Of a stretch of DNA of 64,000 bases, positions 21,158 through 28,936 are shown piece after piece (the stretch's first letter is position 1; the number at the start of each line of letters is the position of its first letter). The translations under genes and the position numbers were made by a program. Under the pieces are notes generated by a model. It had not been told where the DNA came from. It saw nothing but the letters and a program-made list of their open reading frames with translations, and searched no databases. Source of the stretch: a virus; the IMG/VR virus record IMGVR_UViG_3300023435_000659, positions 1 through 64,000 of that record. One strand, written 5' to 3'.

Positions 21158-21811
21158 ATGTCTTCTGAAAACATCATGCGGTTGTTCAATGATGCTGTTA
21201 CTAACGGCCGAGTTCGCCCCAGACTGAATATCATCGTCAAGACAGCCAGCTATACCGTCACGTCGGGTGACTTTGGCTCGGTACTTACGACGCGCGGTGC
21301 TAGTGGCGAGGTGACGTTTACACTGCCCGCAGCTTCGTCTGTCAACAAAAACAACTGGGCGTTGTTTATCAACATCGCCGACGAGAACATGATCGTGGCC
21401 GGTGCCGATGAGGGGCTGGTTGTGTTCAATGACCTGACAGCCGACAGCATTGGTTTCGCGACGAACAGTGAGAAGATTGCTGGTGGGTTTTTGGCAATTT
21501 CGGATGGAACAAGCTGGCTGGTTCTGCCGATTGCGACGGAAACCCAGACTGTCAATGTTTTCACGGCTGCATCAACTTCACCTTCGGCTTCACCGTCGCC
21601 GTCGAGTTCACCGTCACCTTCGGCTTCGGTGTCAAGTTCGCCGTCGACCTCAGTATCTGGTTCACCTTCAACCTCACCTTCGGCTTCACCGTCACCGTCG
21701 AGTTCACCGTCACCTTCGGATTCACCATCGGCTTCGCCATCACCATCGACCTCACCTTCGGCTTCGCCTTCTGGTTCGCCATCGGATTCACCGTCAAGTT
21801 CGTCGTCGTAA
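21158..21811 (+). CDS. Surface protein with mucin-like Ser/Pro tail (second paralogue)
   Basis: Residues 1-135 match the preceding protein. After ETQTVNVFTAAS comes an 80-residue tail of Ser-Pro-Ser, Ser-Ala-Ser and Ser-Thr-Ser units, ending SPSDSPSSSSS, almost without charge except some Asp. Such tails in other organisms are O-glycosylated and extended. The gene is directly followed by a glycosyltransferase cassette at 21867-27743, so the tail is a plausible acceptor; this is inference. The same tail type recurs in the protein at 39958-41166. The tail coding DNA is repetitive and may vary in length. Confidence 0.7.
   Translation: MSSENIMRLFNDAVTNGRVRPRLNIIVKTASYTVTSGDFGSVLTTRGASGEVTFTLPAASSVNKNNWALFINIADENMIVAGADEGLVVFNDLTADSIGFATNSEKIAGGFLAISDGTSWLVLPIATETQTVNVFTAASTSPSASPSPSSSPSPSASVSSSPSTSVSGSPSTSPSASPSPSSSPSPSDSPSASPSPSTSPSASPSGSPSDSPSSSSS
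21574..21808 (+). repeat. Ser/Pro-coding low-complexity repeat, tract 1
   Basis: Irregular TCxCCxTCx units of 9-18 bases encode SPS/SAS/STS. It is closely related in DNA to tract 2 at 40587-41163, including the end before the stop codon, which suggests exchange between the two loci. Confidence 0.8.
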
Positions 21812-21820
21812 ACCGCCTTT

Positions 21821-21851
21821 GGCATGGGGTGGCAATGGACCGCCCCATGCC
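21821..21851 (+). terminator. Strong stem-loop after the Ser/Pro-tail gene
   Basis: GGCATGGGG pairs with CCCCATGCC, extended inward by three further pairs (one wobble). It lies 10 bases after the stop codon and has no T-tract, like the hairpin at 20521-20552. Confidence 0.5.
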
Positions 21852-21866
21852 GTGGATGTTAGTACA

Positions 21867-22595
21867 ATGAATGACTTGACCATCATCTACCTGACAGTCA
21901 ATCAGATGCCGAAGTGCTGGGTGGAATTCCAGTTATCGCATCTTCGTCATGCAGCAGAGGGAAGGCCCATCATCTCAATTTCGCGAGAGCCGATGGACCT
22001 GGGGCACAACATCTTGCAAACTGGGCCGTTCGGGTACTGGAACATTTATCGGCAATTGTGTATCGGTGCAAAACTTGCCGAGACGCCTTATGTATCGCTG
22101 GCAGAAGACGATGTGCTGTATCCACCGCATCACTTCAGTGCCTTTCGTCCTCCTGCTGATTCTGTGTCGTACAATCGGGCAAGATGGTCCCTGTTTACTT
22201 GGGACCCGATCTACTGTCTCAGGCAGCGAGTGTGCAATTGCACGCTGATTGCTCCGCGAGCACTTCTGATTGAGGCACTTGAAGAACGGATGGCGAAACA
22301 CCCAGACGGTGATTCTCTTCCGGATACCCATGTAGGCGAGGTTGGTCGTCCGAGAGTGGATCAGCGACTTAGGGTTAAGAGTCGCAAGAGCGTCGAATGG
22401 TGGTCGACTGCACCGGTTGTTCAGCTTAATCACTCAAGTGGAATTGATGTCAGGCAAAACCAACAGCGCAAGGAACACGGTCAACTCAGGGCGCACGACG
22501 TTCCTTACTGGGGTAAAGCCGTAGACATTGCCGCAAAATATCTCGGAAGGCCCGTAGAGGTTCCCAAGAAACACAAGGAAAAAACACTGCAATGA
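21867..22595 (+). CDS. Glycosyltransferase-like protein (GT-A type)
   Basis: This 242-residue protein begins MNDLTIIYLTVNQMPKCWVE and contains PIISISREPMDLG and PYVSLAEDDVLYPPHHF. The acidic EDD resembles the metal-binding DxD of GT-A glycosyltransferases. Later KSVEWWSTAPVVQLNHSSG looks like an acceptor-side region. It is first in the eight-gene cassette, 16 bases after the stem-loop that follows the Ser/Pro-tail gene. The ATG at 21867 is chosen; a longer frame would run through the repeat antiphase. Donor sugar unknown. Confidence 0.65.
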   Translation: MNDLTIIYLTVNQMPKCWVEFQLSHLRHAAEGRPIISISREPMDLGHNILQTGPFGYWNIYRQLCIGAKLAETPYVSLAEDDVLYPPHHFSAFRPPADSVSYNRARWSLFTWDPIYCLRQRVCNCTLIAPRALLIEALEERMAKHPDGDSLPDTHVGEVGRPRVDQRLRVKSRKSVEWWSTAPVVQLNHSSGIDVRQNQQRKEHGQLRAHDVPYWGKAVDIAAKYLGRPVEVPKKHKEKTLQ

Positions 22596-23176
22596 ATCCA
22601 CACGAATGTATTTCAGAGACGTTCAGTACCAAGGAACGTCGTGACAGTATGCCGCGATTGTTACGCCGAGGAACCAGGGATGATCTTGGAAAGGTCTTCA
22701 AGACCCTTGGATACCGGGATGGAGTAGAGGTGGGTACGAGGAAGGGCATTTTTGCCGAGATCCTTTGCCGTGCTCATCCCGACATGCACCTGCGATGTGT
22801 CGATCCGTGGATGGGATACAACAGCGTGAGTCAGAAACGCCAGAATCTCATCTATCCCGAAGCCGTAAAACGGTTGTCGAAGTACAACGCAACCATCATC
22901 CGCAAGACAAGTATGGACGCGGTTGCTGATTTCGAGGATAGGTCACTTGATTTCATTTACATCGACGGGAATCACAAGTTCGATTTCGTGATGCTGGATT
23001 TGATTCACTGGGTGCCCAAGATACGGAAGGGCGGGATTGTGTCGCTGCACGATTACAGGCCGGGACATTGGGCTGGTGTCGTGGAGGCAGTGGACGCCTA
23101 CACGCGGTGCCATGATATTCGTCCGTGGTACGTGACCAGGGAAGGGGAGCCAACGGCATTATGGGTTCAAGGGTAG
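22592..23176 (+). CDS. Class I SAM-dependent methyltransferase
   Basis: This 194-residue protein has the AdoMet-binding motif GVEVGTRKGIFAEIL near residue 44, the acidic CVDPWMGYN and the later DFIYIDGNHKFDFVMLD plus GGIVSLHDY, as in the Methyltransf_24 family that often modifies sugars or small molecules. It overlaps the previous gene by ATGA. Within the cassette it could O-methylate a glycan. Substrate unknown. Confidence 0.8.
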   Translation: MNPHECISETFSTKERRDSMPRLLRRGTRDDLGKVFKTLGYRDGVEVGTRKGIFAEILCRAHPDMHLRCVDPWMGYNSVSQKRQNLIYPEAVKRLSKYNATIIRKTSMDAVADFEDRSLDFIYIDGNHKFDFVMLDLIHWVPKIRKGGIVSLHDYRPGHWAGVVEAVDAYTRCHDIRPWYVTREGEPTALWVQG

Positions 23177-23180
23177 GTAG

Positions 23181-23558
23181 ATGTTGCCAAGTATTGGAAC
23201 ACTGCAAGCTAAGGTTTGGGGTGACACTCGGTTACTCTATGCTGCCAACAACACACACTGCCACCTGATTAGATTTAGGAATGGAGGGTACTGCTCGAAG
23301 CACCGACACCAGCACAAGTGGAATCGCTTTGTCGTCCTCCAGGGGACGTTGATCGTCCGCATCTTTCGGAATGAGAAGATTCACGAGGAAACGACGGTAC
23401 GAGAAGGCCAAATGACTGATGTGCCTCCGGGCGTTTGGCATCAGTTTGAGGCTTCAGAGGATGGCGAGGCGCTGGAATTCTATTGGGCCGAACTGGACGC
23501 AGAAGACATCGAGAGGAAGACGGAAGGAGGCATGGAGTGCGAAGCGTCGAGTCCGTAG
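23181..23558 (+). CDS. Cupin-domain protein
   Basis: This 125-residue protein shows both cupin motifs: HRHQHKWNRFVVLQGTL (metal-binding His plus Glu-equivalent region) and VPPGVWHQFEAS. Cupins include sugar epimerases, isomerases and metal-bound sensors. In a sugar cassette, an epimerase or isomerase of an activated sugar is plausible. The end overlaps the next gene, which has a GTG start and a good signal within this gene. Confidence 0.75.
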   Translation: MLPSIGTLQAKVWGDTRLLYAANNTHCHLIRFRNGGYCSKHRHQHKWNRFVVLQGTLIVRIFRNEKIHEETTVREGQMTDVPPGVWHQFEASEDGEALEFYWAELDAEDIERKTEGGMECEASSP

Positions 23559-23995
23559 AGCACCTGTGGAAATCACGCGCCAAGATCAGGCAGCGCAACA
23601 AGCGACGTCACGTAGAGAAGCTGCACAACACATTCCTGGAAGTGGTGGAGAATCTAGCAAGAGGCGAAGAGTACGATCCAGACCGGATGCGATCTTCGTC
23701 TTTTTTTCAATACATCCGTCGATACTACCAGCACTGGCAAGAGGAGCCGCTATCGGAAAGAGCCGACCGAGAAGTGCGGGAGCGAATGCAAGATGGAATC
23801 GACCTGTTTCACGACATCAAGCAGAGCGGTATGCGTGATCCGCTGGAGATGTTTATGCAAAGAGGCAGGCGGTATTTGGTTCTCGGTAACCGGCGGTTGG
23901 TGATCCTGCACGTTTTGGGCACGCCAGAGGCAGAAGTGTTGACCCACACGAGTTTTGACGCATACTGCAAATCCCAGGAAGCGAAAGCCAGATGA
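23537..23995 (+). CDS. Hypothetical protein in glycan cassette
   Basis: This 152-residue protein has a GTG start 6 bases after GGAGG, within the last codons of the cupin gene. It is charged and helical (KIRQRNKRRHVEKLHNTFLE) and ends with YLVLGNRRLVILHVLG followed by TSFDAYCKS. I recognise no family. Tight overlap on both sides (ATGA with the next gene) ties it to the cassette. Confidence 0.6.
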   Translation: MRSVESVEHLWKSRAKIRQRNKRRHVEKLHNTFLEVVENLARGEEYDPDRMRSSSFFQYIRRYYQHWQEEPLSERADREVRERMQDGIDLFHDIKQSGMRDPLEMFMQRGRRYLVLGNRRLVILHVLGTPEAEVLTHTSFDAYCKSQEAKAR

Positions 23996-24849
23996 AGGTA
24001 TTTGTGCTAAACGATACGTCTTCGGTCAAGCGGCGTGGGAGAACGCATGACCATGCTGGCTCAAATGCCACGATGCGGGAATTGTATTCACTGCTGGCTG
24101 GACACGAGATCGTTGGCAGGCATTACGCCGGGTCGAGGAAGATAAAGAGCACCATTGCTGACAGCGACTTGGTTATCTGCAATGGCGAAGGGACGATGCA
24201 CCACGACCGCTGGCAGGTGCATCTCATTATGGATGCGTTGCGCGAGGCTCAGGAACGAGGGCAAAAGACGGCACTGGTGAATTCAGTATGGCACGAAAAC
24301 GGCAGGCGATATGATGACGTGCTGGACCGATTGGATTTCTTGTCGTTCCGGGAGATAAACAGCCATGAGGCGTCTGGATGTCGTGGCAGGATATACCCGG
24401 ACTTGGTGTTTGGCGGGGCATTTCTTTTGTCGCCGAAAAACAGAAGGTCGGAAATTTGCAAAGGCAACGATGTGGGAGGGATACTGAATTCGCTTCCGTA
24501 CCGTCGCATCCCAGTGGAGGGTAGTTTCCAGGAGTGCATCGACCTGATGGCGGACTGCGCAGTGTACATTACGGGACAGTACCACGGCGTTATCTTGGCG
24601 ATTATGACGAACACTCCATTTGTCGCCATACGGGGGAACACGCCGAAGATCGAAGGGTTGGTAAGAACTGCGGGGGTCAACATTGAGGTGTACGGGGACA
24701 CGAATGACATGGGCGAACGTGTGGAGGCAGCCCGGAAGCGTCAAGACGCATTTGATGTCATTCATGCTTACTACAGGAATGTGTTACTGCTACAGACGTG
24801 TCCTGAATTTTTGGAATTGTTGGGACTTAAACATCGTGAATATGCCTGA
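23992..24849 (+). CDS. Polysaccharide pyruvyltransferase-like protein
   Basis: This 285-residue protein has DLVICNGEGTMHHD (residues about 59-72), LDFLSFREINSHEAS, PDLVFGGAF and YITGQYHGVILAIM. That series is typical of the polysaccharide pyruvyltransferase family (as CsaB/WcaK), which adds pyruvate ketals to sugars or otherwise acts on glycans. Length fits. In the cassette it may decorate a capsid glycan or a copy of a host surface sugar. Confidence 0.75.
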   Translation: MKVFVLNDTSSVKRRGRTHDHAGSNATMRELYSLLAGHEIVGRHYAGSRKIKSTIADSDLVICNGEGTMHHDRWQVHLIMDALREAQERGQKTALVNSVWHENGRRYDDVLDRLDFLSFREINSHEASGCRGRIYPDLVFGGAFLLSPKNRRSEICKGNDVGGILNSLPYRRIPVEGSFQECIDLMADCAVYITGQYHGVILAIMTNTPFVAIRGNTPKIEGLVRTAGVNIEVYGDTNDMGERVEAARKRQDAFDVIHAYYRNVLLLQTCPEFLELLGLKHREYA

Positions 24850-24864
24850 CACAAGGACAGCCAA

Positions 24865-25614
24865 ATGAGAGTTTCCGTTATCATCCCAGTTCTCAACAGC
24901 CACGAAGTGGTACGAAGGCAGATTCTGCACTTCGAGAGGATGAACCTGCCGGATGATGTTGAGATCATCATTATGGATGACGGAAGCGACCCGCCGTTGA
25001 AATTCGATACCGACGTTGTAACAATCCACCAGACCAACGAGACGCGGCCGTGGACGAGTTCCATTGCACGCAATCGGGGTGCGGAGATCGCCAAAGGCCG
25101 CAACTTAATTATGGCCGACGTGGGCTACATCATCCCCAAGAAGATGATAATGGAGGTGCATGAGTTCACGGGTCAGAAGATGCAATGCATCCGCGAGTTC
25201 GGCGTGCTCGACGAAAACGGCTGTTTTACGCAAGATCGCGAAACCCTATTGGATTACGGTCTTTTGCCGGCCCGTTATGAAAGGCGAGGCGCCACGATAC
25301 CACCGCATCCAAACGTCTACGCCATGAATCGTGACATCTTCCTTGAATTGGGAGGTTACAACGAAGGACTTGTTCTTCGACGGCAGTACCCCCAGGGTGA
25401 AGACAATCTCTGGAAACACGTTTGGGCCAAGTGGCAGAAGGCAGGAAAGGGGCAGGTTGATGAGTACCGGCCGACAGTCTATATGTTCCCGCGTGGGCAA
25501 TTTTGCGGGGATGTGGATTACAACCCGCACAATCTGTTCCACGGCTTGACTCGCAAGACCAGGACCAACGTGTTCTGGCACCGGCAATTGCGACGGGAGG
25601 CGAAGGCGAAATGA
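24865..25614 (+). CDS. Family 2 glycosyltransferase
   Basis: This 249-residue protein begins MRVSVIIPVLNSHEVV, the classic GT2 start, with EIIIMDDGSDPPLKF and the likely DxD at IMADVGYI. A ganglioside-type ending with GEDNLWKHVWAKWQ could place the catalytic base. AAGGA precedes the ATG. It should transfer a sugar from a nucleotide donor by inversion; the acceptor is unknown. Confidence 0.85.
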   Translation: MRVSVIIPVLNSHEVVRRQILHFERMNLPDDVEIIIMDDGSDPPLKFDTDVVTIHQTNETRPWTSSIARNRGAEIAKGRNLIMADVGYIIPKKMIMEVHEFTGQKMQCIREFGVLDENGCFTQDRETLLDYGLLPARYERRGATIPPHPNVYAMNRDIFLELGGYNEGLVLRRQYPQGEDNLWKHVWAKWQKAGKGQVDEYRPTVYMFPRGQFCGDVDYNPHNLFHGLTRKTRTNVFWHRQLRREAKAK

Positions 25615-26792
25615 ACATTACGCTTCTCAGATGCCCGTCTCCGTTCCTGATTGACGAGAAGGTCTTTCCACCGCTCGGGTTGCTGACAGTTGGGACTGCG
25701 CTAAAGCGTCAAGGTTGCTGTGTTACCGTGCGTGACGAAGTAGTGCCATGGTCCGACTGGTACGGTGTCGGCCCTACGACAGCAGAATATTCGACAGCGA
25801 AGAAACTGCTGCGTGCGATCAAGCACGATCGGCCGGATGCGAAAGTGATGATTGGCGGCCCACACGCCTCAACCCGCCCTGATAAATGCCTAGAAGACGG
25901 GTTCGACGTTGTTGCCGTAGGGGACGGCGAGAATTTGACAGTAGAGATGCTTACGAGCGGTGTTATTCATTTGCCTGAGTTGTTGCTGGACAGTTATCCA
26001 ATCATCGACAGAGATCTCTTGGATGAGGGCATCCATGGATACCACTACGAGATTAACGGGATTCCGGCAACGAGTATGATAACCTCCAGGGGTTGCCCGT
26101 ATCGGTGCGCCTTTTGTTCCAAATACTCAACAGGCGTGCGGTTCAGAAGCGCTGGGCTTGTCAACGACGAGATTACCCTTTTGCATGAAGTCTTTGGCTT
26201 CAGCGCATTGATGTTCTACGACGACACGTTTATTCTCCGCCCGCAGCGAGTGCTGGAGATTTGTAAGCACCTGAAGACTTTGGGCATTGTCTGGAGATGT
26301 TTTGTACGGGGCGATCTGATCGTGAAACATGGGATGGACTTCGTGAAGCTCATGGCGGATTCTGGCTGTGTGGAAGTGGCGATGGGTGTGGAATCCGGGT
26401 CCGATGAGATACTGAAGGCCATCCACAAGGGAGAAACTGTTTCTGACATTCGCCGAGCGACTGAATGGCTGGATCACTACGGCATTCGCGTCAAGGGCTT
26501 GTTTATCGTCGGCTTACCCGGCGAAAGCTGGGAGACGCTGGAAGACACTACCCGCTTGATAAGCGAGTTGCCTTTTTCGGCATTGGACTTCACGGTCTTC
26601 CAACCCTACGCCGGCAGTCCGATTTACGAAAACAAGCAGGATTACGACATTGACTGGGATGAATTGCCGTGGGATGAGAGTTACTTCAAAAGCCGACCCG
26701 GCGAATACCATTGTCATGTCCGAACTTCTTCGTTAAGCTCCAAGGAAATCGAGTCCGCGAGAAACAAACTAGAATTGACAGGAGCATTGTAG
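25611..26792 (+). CDS. B12-binding-type radical SAM enzyme
   Basis: This 393-residue protein starts MNITLLRCPSPFLIDEKVFP, with an N-terminal Rossmann-like domain (LLTVGTALKRQG, VMIGGPHAS, VVAVGDGE) as in cobalamin-binding domains. The radical SAM core then follows with CPYRCAFC (C-x3-C-x2-C) near residue 162 and GVESGSDEILKAIHKG, KGLFIVGLPGE. This class (often BchE-like) methylates or rearranges unactivated carbons of sugars, lipids or peptides. It overlaps the upstream gene by ATGA. A rare chemistry for a phage virion block. Confidence 0.85.
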   Translation: MNITLLRCPSPFLIDEKVFPPLGLLTVGTALKRQGCCVTVRDEVVPWSDWYGVGPTTAEYSTAKKLLRAIKHDRPDAKVMIGGPHASTRPDKCLEDGFDVVAVGDGENLTVEMLTSGVIHLPELLLDSYPIIDRDLLDEGIHGYHYEINGIPATSMITSRGCPYRCAFCSKYSTGVRFRSAGLVNDEITLLHEVFGFSALMFYDDTFILRPQRVLEICKHLKTLGIVWRCFVRGDLIVKHGMDFVKLMADSGCVEVAMGVESGSDEILKAIHKGETVSDIRRATEWLDHYGIRVKGLFIVGLPGESWETLEDTTRLISELPFSALDFTVFQPYAGSPIYENKQDYDIDWDELPWDESYFKSRPGEYHCHVRTSSLSSKEIESARNKLELTGAL

Positions 26793-27743
26793 ATGACGTT
26801 TGCAAAGGACCTTTCGATTATTGTGCCGGGCAGAAATGAGCAGTTCATGCGGCATACGATTGAAGACGTGCTTTCGCATAGTCGAGGCGACACGGAAGTA
26901 ATCGCAGTCTGCGATGGTAGCTGGCCGGACCCGCCGCTGCAAGATCACCCACAAGTCAAGCTATTGCATACCACTACCCCAGTGGGCCAGCGGGCGGCGA
27001 CAAACCTTGGGGTGCAATTGAGTCGCGCCAAGTACATTATGAAGCTGGACGCTCACTGTTCCACGGACGAGGGTTTCGACATCAAAATGATGGAGAAGAT
27101 GCAGCCCGACTGGACAATGATTCCAAGTATGCACCGGCTGCATATCTTCGATTGGGCGTGTCCTGACTGTGGAGAACGAGTGTACCAGGGAGCCAAGCCG
27201 AAAACGTGCGAAGAATGTGGTGGCACCGAATTCTATATGCACATGGTTTGGGAACCTCGCTTGCAGTTCGATCCAACGGTGTCGTGGCTATTTGACAAAG
27301 CACTGCACTTCCAGTATTGGCGGAAACATAAGCGCCGACCCGAAGTGAAGGAGCAGGCCGAATCGGGCATCATCGAAACGATGTCCTGCATCGGCTGTGC
27401 GTTCCTGATGGAGCGGGAGCGGTTCTGTGAGTTGGGCGGCATGGATGAAGGGCATGGAAGCTGGGGGCAGTACGGCACAGAATTGGCCTGCAAGGCGTGG
27501 CTGTCTGGCGGGAAGATGGTAACGTGTCTCGATACCTGGATTGCACATCTCTTTAGAACAGGGAATTTTTCCAAGGGCAATAACTCAAGTTGGCCATATC
27601 CGATCTCGCAACGAGACATCGACAAGGCCAGGAAGTATTCCAGAGACCTATGGCTAAACGATAAGTGGCCGAAGGCGGTTCGTCCGCTTTCGTGGCTGAT
27701 TGAACACTTTAAGCCAATACCGGCTTGGCATGACAAGAAGTAA
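26793..27743 (+). CDS. Family 2 glycosyltransferase with zinc-ribbon insert
   Basis: This 316-residue protein begins MTFAKDLSIIVPGRNEQFMR, with TEVIAVCDGSWP, GQRAATNLGVQLS and KLDAHCSTDEG (DxH in place of DxD), as in polypeptide GalNAc-transferase-like GT2 enzymes. Two Cys pairs (CPDCGERV and CEECGG) form a zinc-ribbon insert after residue 128. IETMSCIGCAFLMERE and EGHGSWGQYGTELACKAWL resemble the acceptor-binding part. The GalNAc-T likeness makes Ser/Thr glycosylation an attractive idea. Confidence 0.8.
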   Translation: MTFAKDLSIIVPGRNEQFMRHTIEDVLSHSRGDTEVIAVCDGSWPDPPLQDHPQVKLLHTTTPVGQRAATNLGVQLSRAKYIMKLDAHCSTDEGFDIKMMEKMQPDWTMIPSMHRLHIFDWACPDCGERVYQGAKPKTCEECGGTEFYMHMVWEPRLQFDPTVSWLFDKALHFQYWRKHKRRPEVKEQAESGIIETMSCIGCAFLMERERFCELGGMDEGHGSWGQYGTELACKAWLSGGKMVTCLDTWIAHLFRTGNFSKGNNSSWPYPISQRDIDKARKYSRDLWLNDKWPKAVRPLSWLIEHFKPIPAWHDKK

Positions 27744-27754
27744 GGAGAACCCCA

Positions 27755-28093
27755 ATGGCTTTTGCCAGAGAAGACGTTTTCGGAATGTTCTCACTGACTG
27801 CCGCAACGGAAATCTCGTTGCCGTTGGACGTGCGCTATCAGTACAAAATAGCCCACACGGGTGACGATGCGGCTGGAAACGATGACGCGAACTCGGCTAA
27901 GTCCGCATGGTTGTCTACGCTATCGGCCACAATCACCTGTGACGGCACCGTAGAGGACGAGAAATACGAGTTGGTGACCGACACCGATGAAACATTCGGT
28001 CCCGGCATCAGCACGTTGTACGTGAAGTCGACGACCAGTGCGGATGGCGTCATTAAGCTCTTCCGCATCGGCACCCCCACTAACTCCTACTGA
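27755..28093 (+). CDS. Hypothetical virion protein
   Basis: This 112-residue protein begins MAFAREDVFGMFSLTAATEI and is beta-rich, Thr/Asp-rich (SATITCDGTVEDEKY, STLYVKSTTS). A strong AAGGAGA precedes the start. It lies between the glycan cassette and the tail genes and probably belongs to the virion. No family recognised. Confidence 0.55.
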   Translation: MAFAREDVFGMFSLTAATEISLPLDVRYQYKIAHTGDDAAGNDDANSAKSAWLSTLSATITCDGTVEDEKYELVTDTDETFGPGISTLYVKSTTSADGVIKLFRIGTPTNSY

Positions 28094-28101
28094 GACCCAT
28101 T

Positions 28102-28617
28102 ATGAAGTCACGAATGCCTGACGATTACACAATTCCCGATGATCCTGACACCGGCCGTATGGATGCTGCGTATCTTCGATCCTGCCTTGGCCTTCGCGCC
28201 AAGCCCGATGAAGATCCTCCACAATTACCCCTGGCCGTGCGTCAGGTTCATTACGACATGGCCCGATCGCTCTCTATTTTAGGGGCGATCGGGCCAGCGG
28301 GAATGGATCCAACACAACTAGCAACAGTGGTGACACTGGCATTGCGGAACGACTCACTGCAACTGCCGAAACCCGAGAAGTCAGCATACTCGTTCATGCC
28401 TGAAGTGGAGGCGGGCCGTGTCAAGATAGGCCAGAGGGTAGTGGTTCACTGGCGCAACAAAGACCATCCGGCGCATTTTATTGGGATGAACGGGGACCGC
28501 GTGGTATTGCTGCATGATGGGAACGAACGGCGATTCCGCCCTGATCTTGTGCGATACCCCAAGGAAGGTGAATTCCCGGAAGTTGCGGAGAATCTTAACT
28601 CGCCAGCAATAGCATAA
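28102..28617 (+). CDS. Hypothetical protein, 171 residues
   Basis: The N-terminus is Asp/Pro-rich (MPDDYTIPDDPDTGRMDAAY), followed by a helical part and a small beta domain (GRVKIGQRVVVHWRNKDHP, GDRVVLLHDGNERRF) that resembles an SH3-like fold. It lies 8 bases after the previous stop. A structural or assembly role is likely. No family recognised. Confidence 0.55.
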   Translation: MKSRMPDDYTIPDDPDTGRMDAAYLRSCLGLRAKPDEDPPQLPLAVRQVHYDMARSLSILGAIGPAGMDPTQLATVVTLALRNDSLQLPKPEKSAYSFMPEVEAGRVKIGQRVVVHWRNKDHPAHFIGMNGDRVVLLHDGNERRFRPDLVRYPKEGEFPEVAENLNSPAIA

Positions 28618-28627
28618 GGGGGGCACC

Positions 28628-28882
28628 ATGCCTACAAACGTAAACGGCCTGGCTACGTGGATGAAAGTCGCGACAATAGCGGTGGGATTCCTTGCTACCT
28701 CGGTTGCTAGCGGTCTGAGTGGCGCGTACCTGATGGGGTCGAGTCGCTCGGATACGGCAGCGGCAATCCAGCAGAACACGGAATGCCGGAAGGACCACGA
28801 GCAGCGTATCCGGCTGGTCGAATCCACGCTGTCGCGAATGGACGCGAACTTGGAATGGATACGCGAGGCATTGGAGAAGTAG
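28628..28882 (+). CDS. Small membrane protein with coiled coil
   Basis: This 84-residue protein has one membrane span (VATIAVGFLATSVASGLSGA, residues about 14-36) followed by a helical region (QQNTECRKDHEQRIRLVEST) with heptad character. The layout resembles holin-associated or XhlA-like proteins in mirror image. It could help lysis or membrane attachment. The ATG follows a G-rich GGGGGG signal. Confidence 0.5.
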   Translation: MPTNVNGLATWMKVATIAVGFLATSVASGLSGAYLMGSSRSDTAAAIQQNTECRKDHEQRIRLVESTLSRMDANLEWIREALEK

Positions 28883-28936
28883 CTTCGGCCGGTGCGGCTG
28901 CCGGTGCGGGCGTTCACTTTTTGACGAGGTAGTAGC

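Noticed and set aside
21250-21825. Long minus-strand frame rich in Asp-Gly-Glu opposite the Ser/Pro tail
   Set aside because: It is the antisense of the repetitive tract; its composition follows from the repeat and there is no start signal.
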